Positions 14,963-23,315 are shown, numbered from the stretch's first letter. The stretch is 64,000 nt of DNA from DTKD01 sp050948905 (GCA_050948905.1 JBMNES010000001.1:496001-560000); one strand, 5' to 3'. Notes: generated from the letters alone by a model not told the origin. A program made the numbers and translations.

Positions 14963-16269
14963 AGGTAGCGTCAAGCCTTGTGTGTAAATTGCTTTGGCCG
15001 ATAAGCCTCATCCCACTGTCTATTCTGATATGCAAACACTGCATATAGCATGCGATCAACACTGCGACGATTCGTAAAGCACGAGATCGTCCTGGTGCGT
15101 CGTCTTACTTCTCTGAAAACTCTTTCTATTGGATTAGTAGTCCGCACCCTCTTGTGAAAGTCTTCGGGGACGGTGAAGAACCCCAGCATTTCCTCGATAT
15201 CAGCCTCCAGGCAAGCTACAGCTTTCGGTTCTTCATCAATCCATTTCCTGCGCCAAGCTCGGAACCGCTTTATGGCCTCGGTGCGATTGACAGCCAGGTA
15301 GATCAGCTTGGCTTCGTCCAAACAAGCCTTCTCATTGCATCTCCTGGTCTTGTTAGCCACGTTCCTGAGCTTATGCGCCCAACATCTCTGACGAGGCACG
15401 TGTGGCCACACGCTCTGCACTGCCGCAATCAAGCCAGGCCCGCCATCGGTTGATATGAGTCTCAGATTCTTGCCCTCAAAACCTCGCCTGAACAGGTCTT
15501 CAAGAAAAGACGTGCAGCAGACCTCTGACTCAGACTCCACCTGCTTGAATGACAGTATCTGCTTCTTTCCAGTCTTGGAGATCCCCATCGCCACCAGCAC
15601 GCAGCGCTTCTCCGCACCTACCGCAGAGCGGTTCTTTACAACCACCCCGTCCAGCAGCAGATACTCCCATTCGTCGGTAAGCGGCGAAGACCAGTATTGT
15701 CTTACCAGATCGTCCAGCCCCTGGCAGATAGCAGACACAGTCCCCGCTGAAACCTTGTACCCCAAAACTCTTTCCAGCACGCCGCCCACTCTTCGCGTTG
15801 ACGGACCGGATAAATATGTCTCAAGCACCAGCTCTCGAGCTTCGCCAGTCAACATTACGCGTGAATCCCAGAGCTTGTGCTCGTAACTGCCATTACGCAG
15901 CCGCGGAACCTCTATCTCAACTGTCCCATATGGAGTTACCAATGTTCGCAGATAACTGCCGTTGCGATAGCCACGCCGGTACTCGCCATGTTGATACCAC
16001 CCAACACCCAATCTCCAGCTCAGAGCATCTCGTAGACTCGATTCCACGAAATGTTTGAGCCCACCCAACTGGAACTCTCTGTAACGCCCCCAAGGACAGT
16101 CTTCCCCCACGGACTTCCGACCAGGCTTCTATTGATTCTTCCAACTCATCGACGTATACTTCTCTCACGGCGTGTTCCTCCTTTTGCATTCGTGACAATT
16201 GCATCTTAGAGAGAGGAATGCGCCTTACCTACCTCAGCTCGATTTTACACACAACATTGTACGCTACCT
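14963..16269 (-). mobile_element. IS256-family insertion sequence
   Basis: About 1.3 kb bounded by imperfect inverted repeats: both ends read AGGTAGCGT inwards, followed by a looser match ending in TTGTGTGTAAA. It carries one transposase gene. I see no matching 8-9 bp target duplication at the two flanks (14955-14962 against 16270-16277), so one end may have moved by recombination or the boundary may be off by a few bases. Confidence 0.8.
14971..16110 (-). CDS. IS256-family (Mutator-type) transposase, possibly frameshifted near its start
   Basis: A 379-residue DDE transposase. The catalytic acids are visible in 'LLLDGVV', 'STDGGPG' and 'NPIERVFREVRRRT', with the family's 'QRCWAHKLRNV' before the C-terminal helices. 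The only start in this frame is a GTG at 16110 without a proper ribosome binding site. An upstream frame beginning at ATG 16204 gives about 33 plausible N-terminal residues (MQLSRMQKEEHAVREVYVDE). It would join this frame if one G were removed from the run of five at 16104-16108. So the gene is either broken by a one-base insertion, read by frameshifting, or mis-sequenced there. Confidence 0.85.
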   Translation of the reverse strand: MGEDCPWGRYREFQLGGLKHFVESSLRDALSWRLGVGWYQHGEYRRGYRNGSYLRTLVTPYGTVEIEVPRLRNGSYEHKLWDSRVMLTGEARELVLETYLSGPSTRRVGGVLERVLGYKVSAGTVSAICQGLDDLVRQYWSSPLTDEWEYLLLDGVVVKNRSAVGAEKRCVLVAMGISKTGKKQILSFKQVESESEVCCTSFLEDLFRRGFEGKNLRLISTDGGPGLIAAVQSVWPHVPRQRCWAHKLRNVANKTRRCNEKACLDEAKLIYLAVNRTEAIKRFRAWRRKWIDEEPKAVACLEADIEEMLGFFTVPEDFHKRVRTTNPIERVFREVRRRTRTISCFTNRRSVDRMLYAVFAYQNRQWDEAYRPKQFTHKA

Positions 16270-16283
16270 CCTCTACCAGGGGA
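16269..16283. repeat. Left target-site duplication of the IS1202/ISTde1-like element
   Basis: Fifteen bases, TCCTCTACCAGGGGA, directly outside the TGT end of the element. They match 17750-17764 with a single change (A to G). Confidence 0.75.
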
Positions 16284-17748
16284 TGTTATAGCAGAGGGAC
16301 TATGTCCCCTTTTTTGCAAAGGGAAAATGTCCCTTTTTATTTCAGTTTATGCTATTCTTGTTGCGTTAATGGTGCGGCCTGTGCCGGCTCTTCTGGCAGT
16401 TGGTTTTGCCTTATGAGCCGGTACAGTGCCTTTATCTGGCTCCTGCGCGGAAGCAAGATATACCCACTTCGACTCCCTGGCTGCTCTCACTCCTTTCCTT
16501 CGGTTTTTCGCTCGGATCGGCTCCGCAATATCGGTTGGTGGCGCCGTAGCTATCACAGCATCGTTGTAGTAAACCCTCCAGCTTCCATCCAGCATCTGAC
16601 ACATCTGCACCTTGACTCCGGCGTAGCTTCTCTGCTTTGGCCCCGGGGCCACGTCAATAATCATTCCCGCATAACGAATAGCTTTGTCGTTGCCTACTAT
16701 AGCTTCATATTTAAGCGACAGAACCCGTGCAAGGTCACAGCCGCGGGCAGGCTTTCTCCACGCGCTCTGCGCGTTCTGAGCAGCAACGCTAAAATTGCTA
16801 TTGAGATCGTCAACAAATGTCTCATCCAGATACTTGTTTGCCGCTTCTATATCCGTGATGCCCTTTAAGCGCAACTGCGCTACAAGCCGGTCCTGCAACG
16901 TTTTAAAGAGCCTTTCCACACGCCCCTTTGCCTGTGGAGTCAGAGCATCTATGGGCTCAATTCCAAGCGCCTCAAGAGCTGCGCCTACCTGTGTAGGGTC
17001 TTGTCTGCCGGCTAACTCCTCCTCTATGCTCCAGAAACTATCGTTCCTCTTGAGAGCTGAATGCCTGTCCTGATACGTGCTAAGCGGAATACCGTGCTTA
17101 TCTATCACACGCCTTAGCAACTCCAGATATGCCCAAGAACACTCAGCTTCACAAAAGAACAGACCTACCACTTTGCTTGTCGCATCGTCTATTGCAGCCA
17201 TAAGACAACAGGCGGGCATATCTTTACCAAACCAACGGTGAGGACTGCCGTCCCAGAGCATCATCAACCCCTCATTTGCTTTCCTGGCTCTTCTCTTGAA
17301 GTGTTTTGGCGGCTTACGCTTATGCTTGGCCTTGATGCCCGCTCCACGCCGGATTGTCCTGACACACTCGCGAGATAGCTCTATGTGCTCCTCGCACTTT
17401 AACATCTCGGTGAAATGAGTGTCATTGAAATCGTGATACTTCTCCTTAGATAGAGCGATAACTTGTGTCTTTAAATCATCATCTATCTTATTTGCAGGAG
17501 ACCTGCCGATGTTACCGTGGACCAGACCCTTGATTCCCTCCTTATCGAAATCTTCCTTGAGCCGTTTTACGTGCCGGTAACTCACCCCAAGAATCTGAGA
17601 TGCTTCTTTTAGTGTGATGCGATTTTCCTGCACCATCCCAAGAACATGATGGCGTGATATCTGCTTGATTCCTATTCCTTTAACCCCACTTCCCATGGGG
17701 ACATTATCCCACGGCAGTTAAGGGGGACATAATCGCTCTGCATATACA
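16284..17748 (-). mobile_element. IS1202/ISTde1-like (ISNCY) insertion sequence
   Basis: A 1465-bp element that starts with TGT and ends with ACA. The terminal inverted repeats agree over about 26 bp with few mismatches (both contain GCAGAG and TATGTCCC). A 15-bp target duplication flanks it. Long target duplications are a known feature of the IS1202 group. It lies directly against the IS256-family element and 57 bp upstream of tRNA-Arg(TCT). Confidence 0.85.
16347..17696 (-). CDS. IS1202/ISNCY-type DDE transposase
   Basis: The 449-residue protein begins with a helix-turn-helix region (about 10-60: 'HHVLGMVQENRITLKEAS' then 'GVSYRHVKRL'). The rve-type catalytic core follows: Asp in 'MLWDGSPHRWF', Asp in 'YQDRHSAL' and Glu in 'GRVERLFKTLQDRL'. 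The phrase 'HDFNDTHFTEML' is typical of ISNCY/IS1202 transposases. The frame is intact from ATG to stop and fills the element, so it may be active. The C-terminal tail is basic, as is usual. Confidence 0.9.
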   Translation of the reverse strand: MGSGVKGIGIKQISRHHVLGMVQENRITLKEASQILGVSYRHVKRLKEDFDKEGIKGLVHGNIGRSPANKIDDDLKTQVIALSKEKYHDFNDTHFTEMLKCEEHIELSRECVRTIRRGAGIKAKHKRKPPKHFKRRARKANEGLMMLWDGSPHRWFGKDMPACCLMAAIDDATSKVVGLFFCEAECSWAYLELLRRVIDKHGIPLSTYQDRHSALKRNDSFWSIEEELAGRQDPTQVGAALEALGIEPIDALTPQAKGRVERLFKTLQDRLVAQLRLKGITDIEAANKYLDETFVDDLNSNFSVAAQNAQSAWRKPARGCDLARVLSLKYEAIVGNDKAIRYAGMIIDVAPGPKQRSYAGVKVQMCQMLDGSWRVYYNDAVIATAPPTDIAEPIRAKNRRKGVRAARESKWVYLASAQEPDKGTVPAHKAKPTARRAGTGRTINATRIA

Positions 17749-17749
17749 G

Positions 17750-17764
17750 TCCTCTGCCAGGGGA
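17750..17764. repeat. Right target-site duplication of the IS1202/ISTde1-like element
   Basis: TCCTCTGCCAGGGGA, the partner of 16269-16283. It ends directly at the presumed -35 box of the tRNA-Arg(TCT) promoter. Confidence 0.75.
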
Positions 17765-17794
17765 TTGCTCAGCGGGCTTGGGGTATGATATAAT
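17765..17794 (+). promoter_or_regulatory. Promoter of the tRNA-Arg(TCT)/tRNA-His unit
   Basis: A perfect TATAAT at 17789-17794 lies 26 bp before the tRNA. A weak -35 candidate TTGCTC at 17765-17770, spaced by 18 nt, abuts the target duplication of the insertion sequence. Confidence 0.55.
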
Positions 17795-17820
17795 CTTGGA
17801 GGACAATGAGGTCCCAGCAG

Positions 17821-17896
<76 letters not shown>

Positions 17897-17908
17897 CATA
17901 TATAACGC

Positions 17909-17986
17909 GGCGGGAGTAGCTCAGCTGGTTAGAGCGCCAGGTTGTGGCCCTGGAGGTCGTGGGTTCAAATCCCATTTCTCGCCCCA
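17909..17986 (+). tRNA. tRNA-His (anticodon GTG)
   Basis: Cloverleaf with anticodon loop TTGTGGC (GTG) and an encoded CCA. As expected for tRNA-His, an extra G at position -1 (17909) can pair with the discriminator C73. The acceptor stem holds a few G-T pairs (GCGGGAG against TTCTCGC). Confidence 0.95.
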
Positions 17987-17990
17987 TTTT

Positions 17991-18030
17991 GAGCCGGTCA
18001 TCAATTAGATGGCCGGCTCTTCGTTTTTTT
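17991..18030 (+). terminator. Intrinsic terminator after the tRNA pair
   Basis: The stem GAGCCGGTCA / TGGCCGGCTC (one G-T-type mismatch) with a 9-nt loop is followed by TTCG and seven T residues. It lies 4 bp behind tRNA-His and 47 bp before the flavodoxin start. Confidence 0.85.
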
Positions 18031-18076
18031 GGAGTATGGGTATGTATCTGCTACATGTCTTAACGGAGGGAATGTT

Positions 18077-18517
18077 ATGCCGAGCGCTATCATCATATAT
18101 GGCTCTACCACGGGAAGCACGGAACTGATGGCCGGTTATATAGGGGAAGGCATTGAGGACGCAGGCATCGACGTGACCATCAAAAATGTGCTCAACGCCT
18201 CTATCGACGATTTGCATGCGCACGATCTTATCTTTCTGGGTTGTTCGACCTGGGGGGACGGCGATATGCAGGACGATTTCATGACATTCTACGACGCTAT
18301 GGAAGGCGTTGATCTATCCGGCAAAAAAGGCGCCGCTTTCGGGCCAGGAGATTCGAGTTACGATATGTTTTGTGAAGCCGTAAATATGCTTGAGCATCGG
18401 ATGAGAAAATGTGGCGTCACAATCATCGCACCCGGGCTGAAAATAGACGGCGATGTGGTGGATGCGGAAGATGATATTATCGATTGGGCCAGGCAGGCAG
18501 CTATCGCGTTAACATAA
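18077..18517 (+). CDS. Flavodoxin
   Basis: The 146-residue protein has the FMN phosphate loop GSTTGSTE (residues 9-16). The two ring-binding loops are at 'GCSTWGDGDMQDD' (Trp stacking) and 'GPGDSSYDMFCEA'. It carries single electrons in the cytoplasm; the partners are unknown. I chose ATG 18077, which follows CGGAGGG. An in-frame ATG 48 bp upstream overlaps the terminator region and lacks a binding site. The end overlaps the convergent UbiA-type gene by 17 bp. Confidence 0.9.
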   Translation: MPSAIIIYGSTTGSTELMAGYIGEGIEDAGIDVTIKNVLNASIDDLHAHDLIFLGCSTWGDGDMQDDFMTFYDAMEGVDLSGKKGAAFGPGDSSYDMFCEAVNMLEHRMRKCGVTIIAPGLKIDGDVVDAEDDIIDWARQAAIALT

Positions 18518-19382
18518 GTGCGGCGAACGCAGCAATCACGTAGAGCACCATATTTAACAACATCGGTTTGTCTTTGAGCAGCACCAATTCCGGGCTGTCG
18601 GTGATGGAGCCTGCGTGGATCAAAAACATATACCTGAACAAGCCATAGACCACGAACGGCACCGTGACCATCATAGCTGGGTTCGGCTTGCCTGTAACGA
18701 CCGAGACCGAAGTGAACGCGTAGAGGCAGTATGCCATCAGGGTTGAAGAGGCGGTTACTCCCAGCATCTGATCGAGCATCGGAATGGTGTATTCGGCGAG
18801 AGTCTTGCGATGGTTTGCGCCGTTTAAATCTAACGACGCTAGCTCACCTCTTCGCTTTGCCAACCCCAAAAACAGAGCCAGCAAAGTCGCACAGAGCAGA
18901 AGCCAGGAGGAAATCGGCACATCGATCACCTTCGCACCAGCGACAGCTCTTATAACAAAACCGCCCGTCAGAGCGAGGACATCAATTATTACCAACCGCT
19001 TGAGCCCTGCAGAATAGGACAAAGTAAGAACAATGTAACCCAGCGTCAATATGCCGAATGGCGCGTTGAGCAAAAATGCCGCCCAGATGCCACCCGCCAT
19101 CAATAACCCCGATGTTATGATCGCAACCGGCACAGGCAAAGCGCCGCTGGCTATGGGACGCTTGCACTTTCGGGGGTGCAGCCGGTCCTGCTCTCGGTCG
19201 ACCACATCGTTGATAAGATAGATGGATCCGCTGACGCCGCAAAATATAGCAAATGCGGCTATAACTCTCAGCAGGTCCAGCAACGAGTGGCCGTGCTGGA
19301 TGCTGAAAAGATAGCCGACAAACAACAGACCATTTTTAGTCCATTGCGTAGGTCGAAGTGATTTTAGCAGCGCGATCAACAC
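18501..19382 (-). CDS. UbiA-family prenyltransferase, decaprenyl-phosphate phosphoribosyltransferase-like
   Basis: A 293-residue membrane protein with 8-9 spans and the Mg-diphosphate motif NDVVDREQD (N58-D66). The opening 'SLRPTQWTKN', followed by 'DRLHPRKCKRPIASG', is the pattern of the DPPR-synthase branch (Rv3806c relatives), not of quinone-making UbiA proteins. That branch moves phosphoribose from PRPP to polyprenyl phosphate, the first step to decaprenyl-phosphoryl-arabinose in mycobacteria. Similar genes occur in many bacteria, where the sugar's use is unknown. No DprE-like partner is seen in the window. Confidence 0.85.
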   Translation of the reverse strand: MLIALLKSLRPTQWTKNGLLFVGYLFSIQHGHSLLDLLRVIAAFAIFCGVSGSIYLINDVVDREQDRLHPRKCKRPIASGALPVPVAIITSGLLMAGGIWAAFLLNAPFGILTLGYIVLTLSYSAGLKRLVIIDVLALTGGFVIRAVAGAKVIDVPISSWLLLCATLLALFLGLAKRRGELASLDLNGANHRKTLAEYTIPMLDQMLGVTASSTLMAYCLYAFTSVSVVTGKPNPAMMVTVPFVVYGLFRYMFLIHAGSITDSPELVLLKDKPMLLNMVLYVIAAFAALMLTR

Positions 19383-19404
19383 CGCGAGTGGCGTACCCCC
19401 ATCA

Positions 19405-20298
19405 CTAATCGGTGACCGTGATCACTGTAGACACCGTCACCGGGTCTTTGAGCCCGTTTGCATCGCTGACCGTGAGAGTAACCGTATATTCACCACCAGC
19501 CTTATAGGTATACTTAGCGATTCTTCCGGTGGAGTCGGCCATAATACCGTCGCGGCTGTCGAAGTCCCAGGCGTAGTTAAGGTTGCTCACCCCGCCTTCG
19601 GCGTTCGCCACAAAATACTCCGTATACATAATCGACGTAGTGCGTGCGTCCAGAGGGTCTACTTTGATCGGCGTAGTATCGGTTACGAGCTTCATTGAGC
19701 CGAGAAAGACCGTGCCCGGAGTATCCGTAAAGATCATCAACTGCTTCATACGGAACTCTTTGATTCCTGGAATCGAGCTAAACTTCGCAAGCGGAACCGC
19801 GACCCTCATCCAGTTGTCATCGGCATCCAGAGCGACAGTTCGTTCTACAGCCTCGACTGCTTGACCGGTGTCGGATACAAACACAAAGCGGACTTTGCTG
19901 GCCTTTGGCTTTCGGTATGGCTCAACATCCGACATAGCATACTCATAACCAGGCGCGGGATTAACAACCTGCGATTCGTTGAAGAACAACACAAACTGGA
20001 TGTAACGGGTCTTATCTATACCATCGGAGAACAGAGTCACCGGCTGGCCGAATTCGATCCTGCCGCCTGAGTAGAGGCCCTGGGTGGTGATCTTTATTGA
20101 CCATCCGCCGTCGAAGATCATCTCCTTGGTCTTGTCCGCAGCCCCGCTGCCCCAGCCGCCGAGCACCATTCCATTCTCTGAAGGATCTTCTCCCTTGAAA
20201 ATGAAAACATCTCGTGCTGCCTGGGCGTATGCAGCCACAGAGGCGATCAGGCAGACCGCAAGGGTGAGTAGTATTAGCCTAAGATGCAAACATCGCAT
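19405..20298 (-). CDS. Secreted protein with C-terminal PKD domain
   Basis: The 297-residue product has a signal peptide (about 1-26, ending AYAQ). Residues about 35-205 form a beta-rich, carbohydrate-binding-like region ('WSIKITTQGLYSGGRIEFGQP', 'YIQFVLFF'). Residues about 215-297 form a PKD domain, shown by 'YAWDFDSRDG' and 'YKAGGEYTVTLTVSDANGL'. Such proteins bind glycans or form surface structures; no enzyme site is visible. It ends 22 bp from the start of the UbiA-type gene and might share its transcript. Confidence 0.75.
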   Translation of the reverse strand: MRCLHLRLILLTLAVCLIASVAAYAQAARDVFIFKGEDPSENGMVLGGWGSGAADKTKEMIFDGGWSIKITTQGLYSGGRIEFGQPVTLFSDGIDKTRYIQFVLFFNESQVVNPAPGYEYAMSDVEPYRKPKASKVRFVFVSDTGQAVEAVERTVALDADDNWMRVAVPLAKFSSIPGIKEFRMKQLMIFTDTPGTVFLGSMKLVTDTTPIKVDPLDARTTSIMYTEYFVANAEGGVSNLNYAWDFDSRDGIMADSTGRIAKYTYKAGGEYTVTLTVSDANGLKDPVTVSTVITVTD

Positions 20299-20370
20299 GC
20301 GTATGGACCTCCACTGTAATTCTACAGACAGCCTCGACTGCTGTCAAACGGAGCCTGTTTTGTTGCCCGT

Positions 20371-20670
20371 AAAAAGCAGATTTCTCACTGCGTTCGAAAT
20401 GACGGGTGGTGGATATCGCGCTACGTTAAATATGACGGGTGGGGATTTCTCCTTTGTTCGTCATTCCGCGCGTAGTCGCGGAATCCACAGAATATAATTT
20501 CAAGTTACGTGATCCTGCGACTGCGCGCACGATGACCATTATTTTGCGCAGGATGACAATGGCCGGCAATCCTCAATCGGCGACTCCCCCGGAAAAGCAG
20601 ATTTCTCACTGCGTTCGAAATGACGGGTGGTGATGAGCCAGAGACTCACTGCGTTCGAAATGACGGGTGG
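20371..20670. repeat. Cluster of dispersed intergenic repeats
   Basis: The gap 20299-20697 holds no gene. It contains TTCGAAATGAC-family copies at 20371-20409, 20592-20630 and, truncated, 20641-20670. There is also one ATTCCGCG/CGCGGAAT palindrome at 20460-20490 and imperfect ATCCTGCG/CGCAGGAT palindromes at 20509-20560. The repeats adjoin the 3' end of the YmdB-like gene. Confidence 0.9.
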
Positions 20671-20697
20671 CGGCGAGTCGGTAATTTGTTTCGAATG

Positions 20698-21516
20698 TTA
20701 TGGCGCAACGAGCCGATTGATGGAAGCTGCGCGGCCAGTGGTCGGATCTATCTCGATAATCACAGCGTGCATACTCGACTCGCCTTCAGCTAACTCAAAC
20801 TTATTCGGCATTCGTGTTATGAAACGTTCTATCACCAGTTCGCAATTCATCCCGATCACGGAATCCTCCACGCCCGTCATCCCCACATCGGTGATATATG
20901 CCGTGCCGCCATCAAGCACCCTTTCATCAGACGTTTGCACATGGGTGTGTGTTCCAATAACAGCGCTCACCCGTCCAGCCAGATATCGCCCCATCGCTAT
21001 TTTCTCCGATGTGGCCTCAGCGTGAATATCCACAATTATTACTTTCGCATGGTCGCCGATCTCCGCAATGGTCTCGTCCGCTGCGCGAAATGGACAATCG
21101 ATTGGGTCCATAAACGTGCGGCCAAGCAGATTAATTACCGCCACGCTATCACCGGCGGAGGTCCTGTAGACGCCCCACCCTCTGCCCGGCACGCCGGTTG
21201 GGTAGTTAGCCGGCCTAATGATTCTTATCTCATCGTCCAGATATGGGGCTACTGCGCGCTTGGCGAAAGTATGATTGCCGAGTGTAAGCACATCTGCACC
21301 AGCCGCAAATAACGCCTTCGCGCTCGGTTCGGTAAGTCCCAAACCACCGGCGGCGTTCTCGGCATTTACTACCACCAGATGGCACTCGTGTTCTTTACGC
21401 AGCCCATCCAGCAAATTGGCGGCGGCCCTGCGGCCTGGCCCACCCATTATATCGCCAACAAAGAGGATTTTAATTAGATCACCCAAATCATCAACCGAAA
21501 TAAAACACACCTGCAA
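20698..21516 (-). CDS. YmdB-like metallophosphoesterase (TIGR00282 family)
   Basis: The core starts at 'IKILFVGDIMGGPGRRA' and keeps 'VVNAENAAGGLGL', 'DVLTLGNHTFAK', 'VINLLGRTFMDP', 'VIIVDIHAEATSEK' and 'VIGTHTHVQTSDE', all metal-site elements of the YmdB family. These enzymes cleave 2',3'-cAMP and affect biofilm and RNA turnover in Bacillus. They usually sit next to rny, as here (67 bp downstream of it). The start is unclear: no ATG exists near the conserved beginning. TTG 21516, the GTG 6 bp later, TTG 21486 or even ATT just before 'KILF' are possible. Confidence 0.85.
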   Translation of the reverse strand: MQVCFISVDDLGDLIKILFVGDIMGGPGRRAAANLLDGLRKEHECHLVVVNAENAAGGLGLTEPSAKALFAAGADVLTLGNHTFAKRAVAPYLDDEIRIIRPANYPTGVPGRGWGVYRTSAGDSVAVINLLGRTFMDPIDCPFRAADETIAEIGDHAKVIIVDIHAEATSEKIAMGRYLAGRVSAVIGTHTHVQTSDERVLDGGTAYITDVGMTGVEDSVIGMNCELVIERFITRMPNKFELAEGESSMHAVIIEIDPTTGRAASINRLVAP

Positions 21517-21583
21517 TTGCGAGAGCGCGGGAGGTAACCCTGCTCCGCGCCCTCGAACTTATCAACTCATAGACCAACAGTGT

Positions 21584-23125
21584 CTACTTGGCGAACTCTA
21601 CCGCACGAGTCTCCCGAATAACCGTCACCTTGATCTGCCCCGGATACTCCATTTCCTCTTCAATACGCTTGGCAGTATCGTGGGCCAGTTTGACTGCGGC
21701 ATCGTCGTCGACCTCTGTCGGCTTGACCATAACCCGAATCTCGCGCCCTGCCTGAACCGCATAGGTCTTTTCGACTCCTGCGAACGAATCCGCAATCGTC
21801 TCCAGCTTTTGCAGCCGCTTGACGTAGGTTTCCAGGGTCTCGCGCCTGGCTCCCGGCCTTGCCGCGGATATGGCGTCTGAGGCAAGCACCAGCACCGCCT
21901 CCACCGATCTCGGCTCGACGTCGTTATGGTGCGCCCCAACGGCGTGACAGACCTCGGGATGCTCCCGATATCTCTTCAGCAAATCCATACCGATCAGAGC
22001 ATGCGGCCCCTCGACCTCGAAGTCAACCGCCTTGCCGATGTCATGCAACAGACCTGCGCGCTTAGCCAGCGGCACATTTACATCCAACTCGGCAGCAATC
22101 GCTCCGGCCAGATGCGCAACTTCGACGCTGTGCTGCAGCACGTTTTGGCCGTAACTGGTCCTGTATCTCAGCCGGCCCAGCAGCTTAATAAGCTCCGGAT
22201 CAAGCCCCGTAACGCCGGTTTCGAAGACAGCGCGCTCGGCAGCCTCTTTCATCTTAGCCTCAGACTCGATCTGAGCCTTGTTGACCATTTCCTCGATGCG
22301 CCCCGGGTGGATTCGCCCGTCCAGAATCAGACCAGACAGCGCGACTCTAGCGACCTCTCTGCGCACAGGATCGAAGCCGGAGATAACGACCGCCTCCGGG
22401 GTATCGTCGATAATCAAATCAACCCCGGTCAGAGTCTCAAACGCACGGATATTACGGCCTTCTCTGCCGATAATCCGGCCTTTCATATCATCTCCAGGCA
22501 ACGGCACCACCGACACAGTGGTCTCGGTGGCCTGGTCTACCGCGCATCGCTGGATCGCCAATGTGATAATGTCGCGGGCTTTGCGATCCGCCTGTTCTTT
22601 GGCCTGATCCTCCGCCTGCCTTATAATGTGCGCAACCTTGCGCTCCATTTCACTGTCAATTTGCCTCAGCAGTATTTCTCTGGCCTCCTCGGCGCTCAAC
22701 CGGGAGATTCGCTCCAACTCGGCCCGCTGCTGATTCAACATACTGTCGGCTTCCTGCAGTTTTTTCTGCGCGTCAGCCTCTTTTTCAGTAACTCCTCGTT
22801 CTTTTCTGTCCAGATTTTCAAGTCTTCTATCTAGTAACTCTTCTTTTTGCGTCAGCTTTCGCTCTAACCTCTGGATCTCAGCCCTGTTTTCTTTGTTTTC
22901 CTGCTCTATTTCAGCACGAATCCTGAAAGCCTCTTCCTTGGCTTCCAGCAACACCTCTTTACGCTTGGCTTCGATCTCTTTTCGGAATTCTTCTTCACGT
23001 TCCGCAATCGCCGTTTTGGCGTTTTTTATATTCAGCAGATTTGGTGAAATGAACCAGAAATAAATTGCGCCGGCTGCCGCTGCTGCGGCTATAAAACCGA
23101 CGATTATCGGTAAAACAATGTTCAA
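21584..23125 (-). CDS. rny: Ribonuclease Y
   Basis: A 513-residue membrane-anchored endoribonuclease that starts mRNA decay. One N-terminal span (about 3-27) is followed by a long coiled coil (about 35-180, Glu/Lys/Arg-rich). The KH domain with 'GRIIGREGRNIRAFE' comes next, then the HD domain with 'LLHDIGKAVDFE' and 'AVGAHHNDVEP'. Full family length. The start is a TTG after the unusually strong AGGAGGTGA. That binding site lies inside a hairpin, which suggests translational control. The neighbours recX upstream and ymdB downstream are the usual company. Confidence 0.95.
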   Translation of the reverse strand: MNIVLPIIVGFIAAAAAAGAIYFWFISPNLLNIKNAKTAIAEREEEFRKEIEAKRKEVLLEAKEEAFRIRAEIEQENKENRAEIQRLERKLTQKEELLDRRLENLDRKERGVTEKEADAQKKLQEADSMLNQQRAELERISRLSAEEAREILLRQIDSEMERKVAHIIRQAEDQAKEQADRKARDIITLAIQRCAVDQATETTVSVVPLPGDDMKGRIIGREGRNIRAFETLTGVDLIIDDTPEAVVISGFDPVRREVARVALSGLILDGRIHPGRIEEMVNKAQIESEAKMKEAAERAVFETGVTGLDPELIKLLGRLRYRTSYGQNVLQHSVEVAHLAGAIAAELDVNVPLAKRAGLLHDIGKAVDFEVEGPHALIGMDLLKRYREHPEVCHAVGAHHNDVEPRSVEAVLVLASDAISAARPGARRETLETYVKRLQKLETIADSFAGVEKTYAVQAGREIRVMVKPTEVDDDAAVKLAHDTAKRIEEEMEYPGQIKVTVIRETRAVEFAK

Positions 23126-23129
23126 TCTG

Positions 23130-23160
23130 CCTCACCTCCTGTTCAAATTAGGATGTGAGG
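23130..23160 (-). promoter_or_regulatory. Hairpin covering the rny ribosome binding site
   Basis: On the minus strand CCTCACATCCT (23150-23160) can pair with AGGAGGTGAGG (23130-23140) through 10 of 11 positions, with a 9-nt loop. The second arm contains the whole Shine-Dalgarno sequence of rny, and the TTG start follows 4 nt after the stem. The leader back to recX is 190 bp long and holds another perfect 7-bp hairpin (TTGCGAC/GTCGCAA at 23276-23299). The pairing is seen; regulation is inferred. Confidence 0.6.
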
Positions 23161-23315
23161 TAGAGCGAATATACATCAACTGACTCTGTCGTCTAACCAT
23201 CCCATCTCTGTGCCGGTATTTTAATCTCGAGCACTATAGACTACCGAAATTCGCTCTCGGTACCTCCTCTCATAATTGCGACCGCTATATCAGTCGCAAA
23301 TCGCAGATCACCGTT

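Noticed and set aside
15798..16868. Several plus-strand frames over the two insertion sequences
   Set aside because: Antisense to the transposase genes and partly crossing the IS boundary; no recognisable protein.
20084..20633. Plus-strand frames of 137 and 64 codons
   Set aside because: They run through the antisense of the PKD gene start and into the dispersed repeats; strings such as FVIPRVVAES are translations of the palindromes.
21926..22834. Long plus-strand open frame of 302 codons
   Set aside because: Lies fully antisense to rny, an unmistakable gene on the other strand; has no family features.
23161..23315. Small RNA or very short ORF in the rny leader (AGAGGAGGT on the minus strand at about 23268)
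   Set aside because: No start codon at a proper distance behind the AGAGGAGGT; a 13-codon GTG frame further down has no support. Kept only as part of the rny leader finding.
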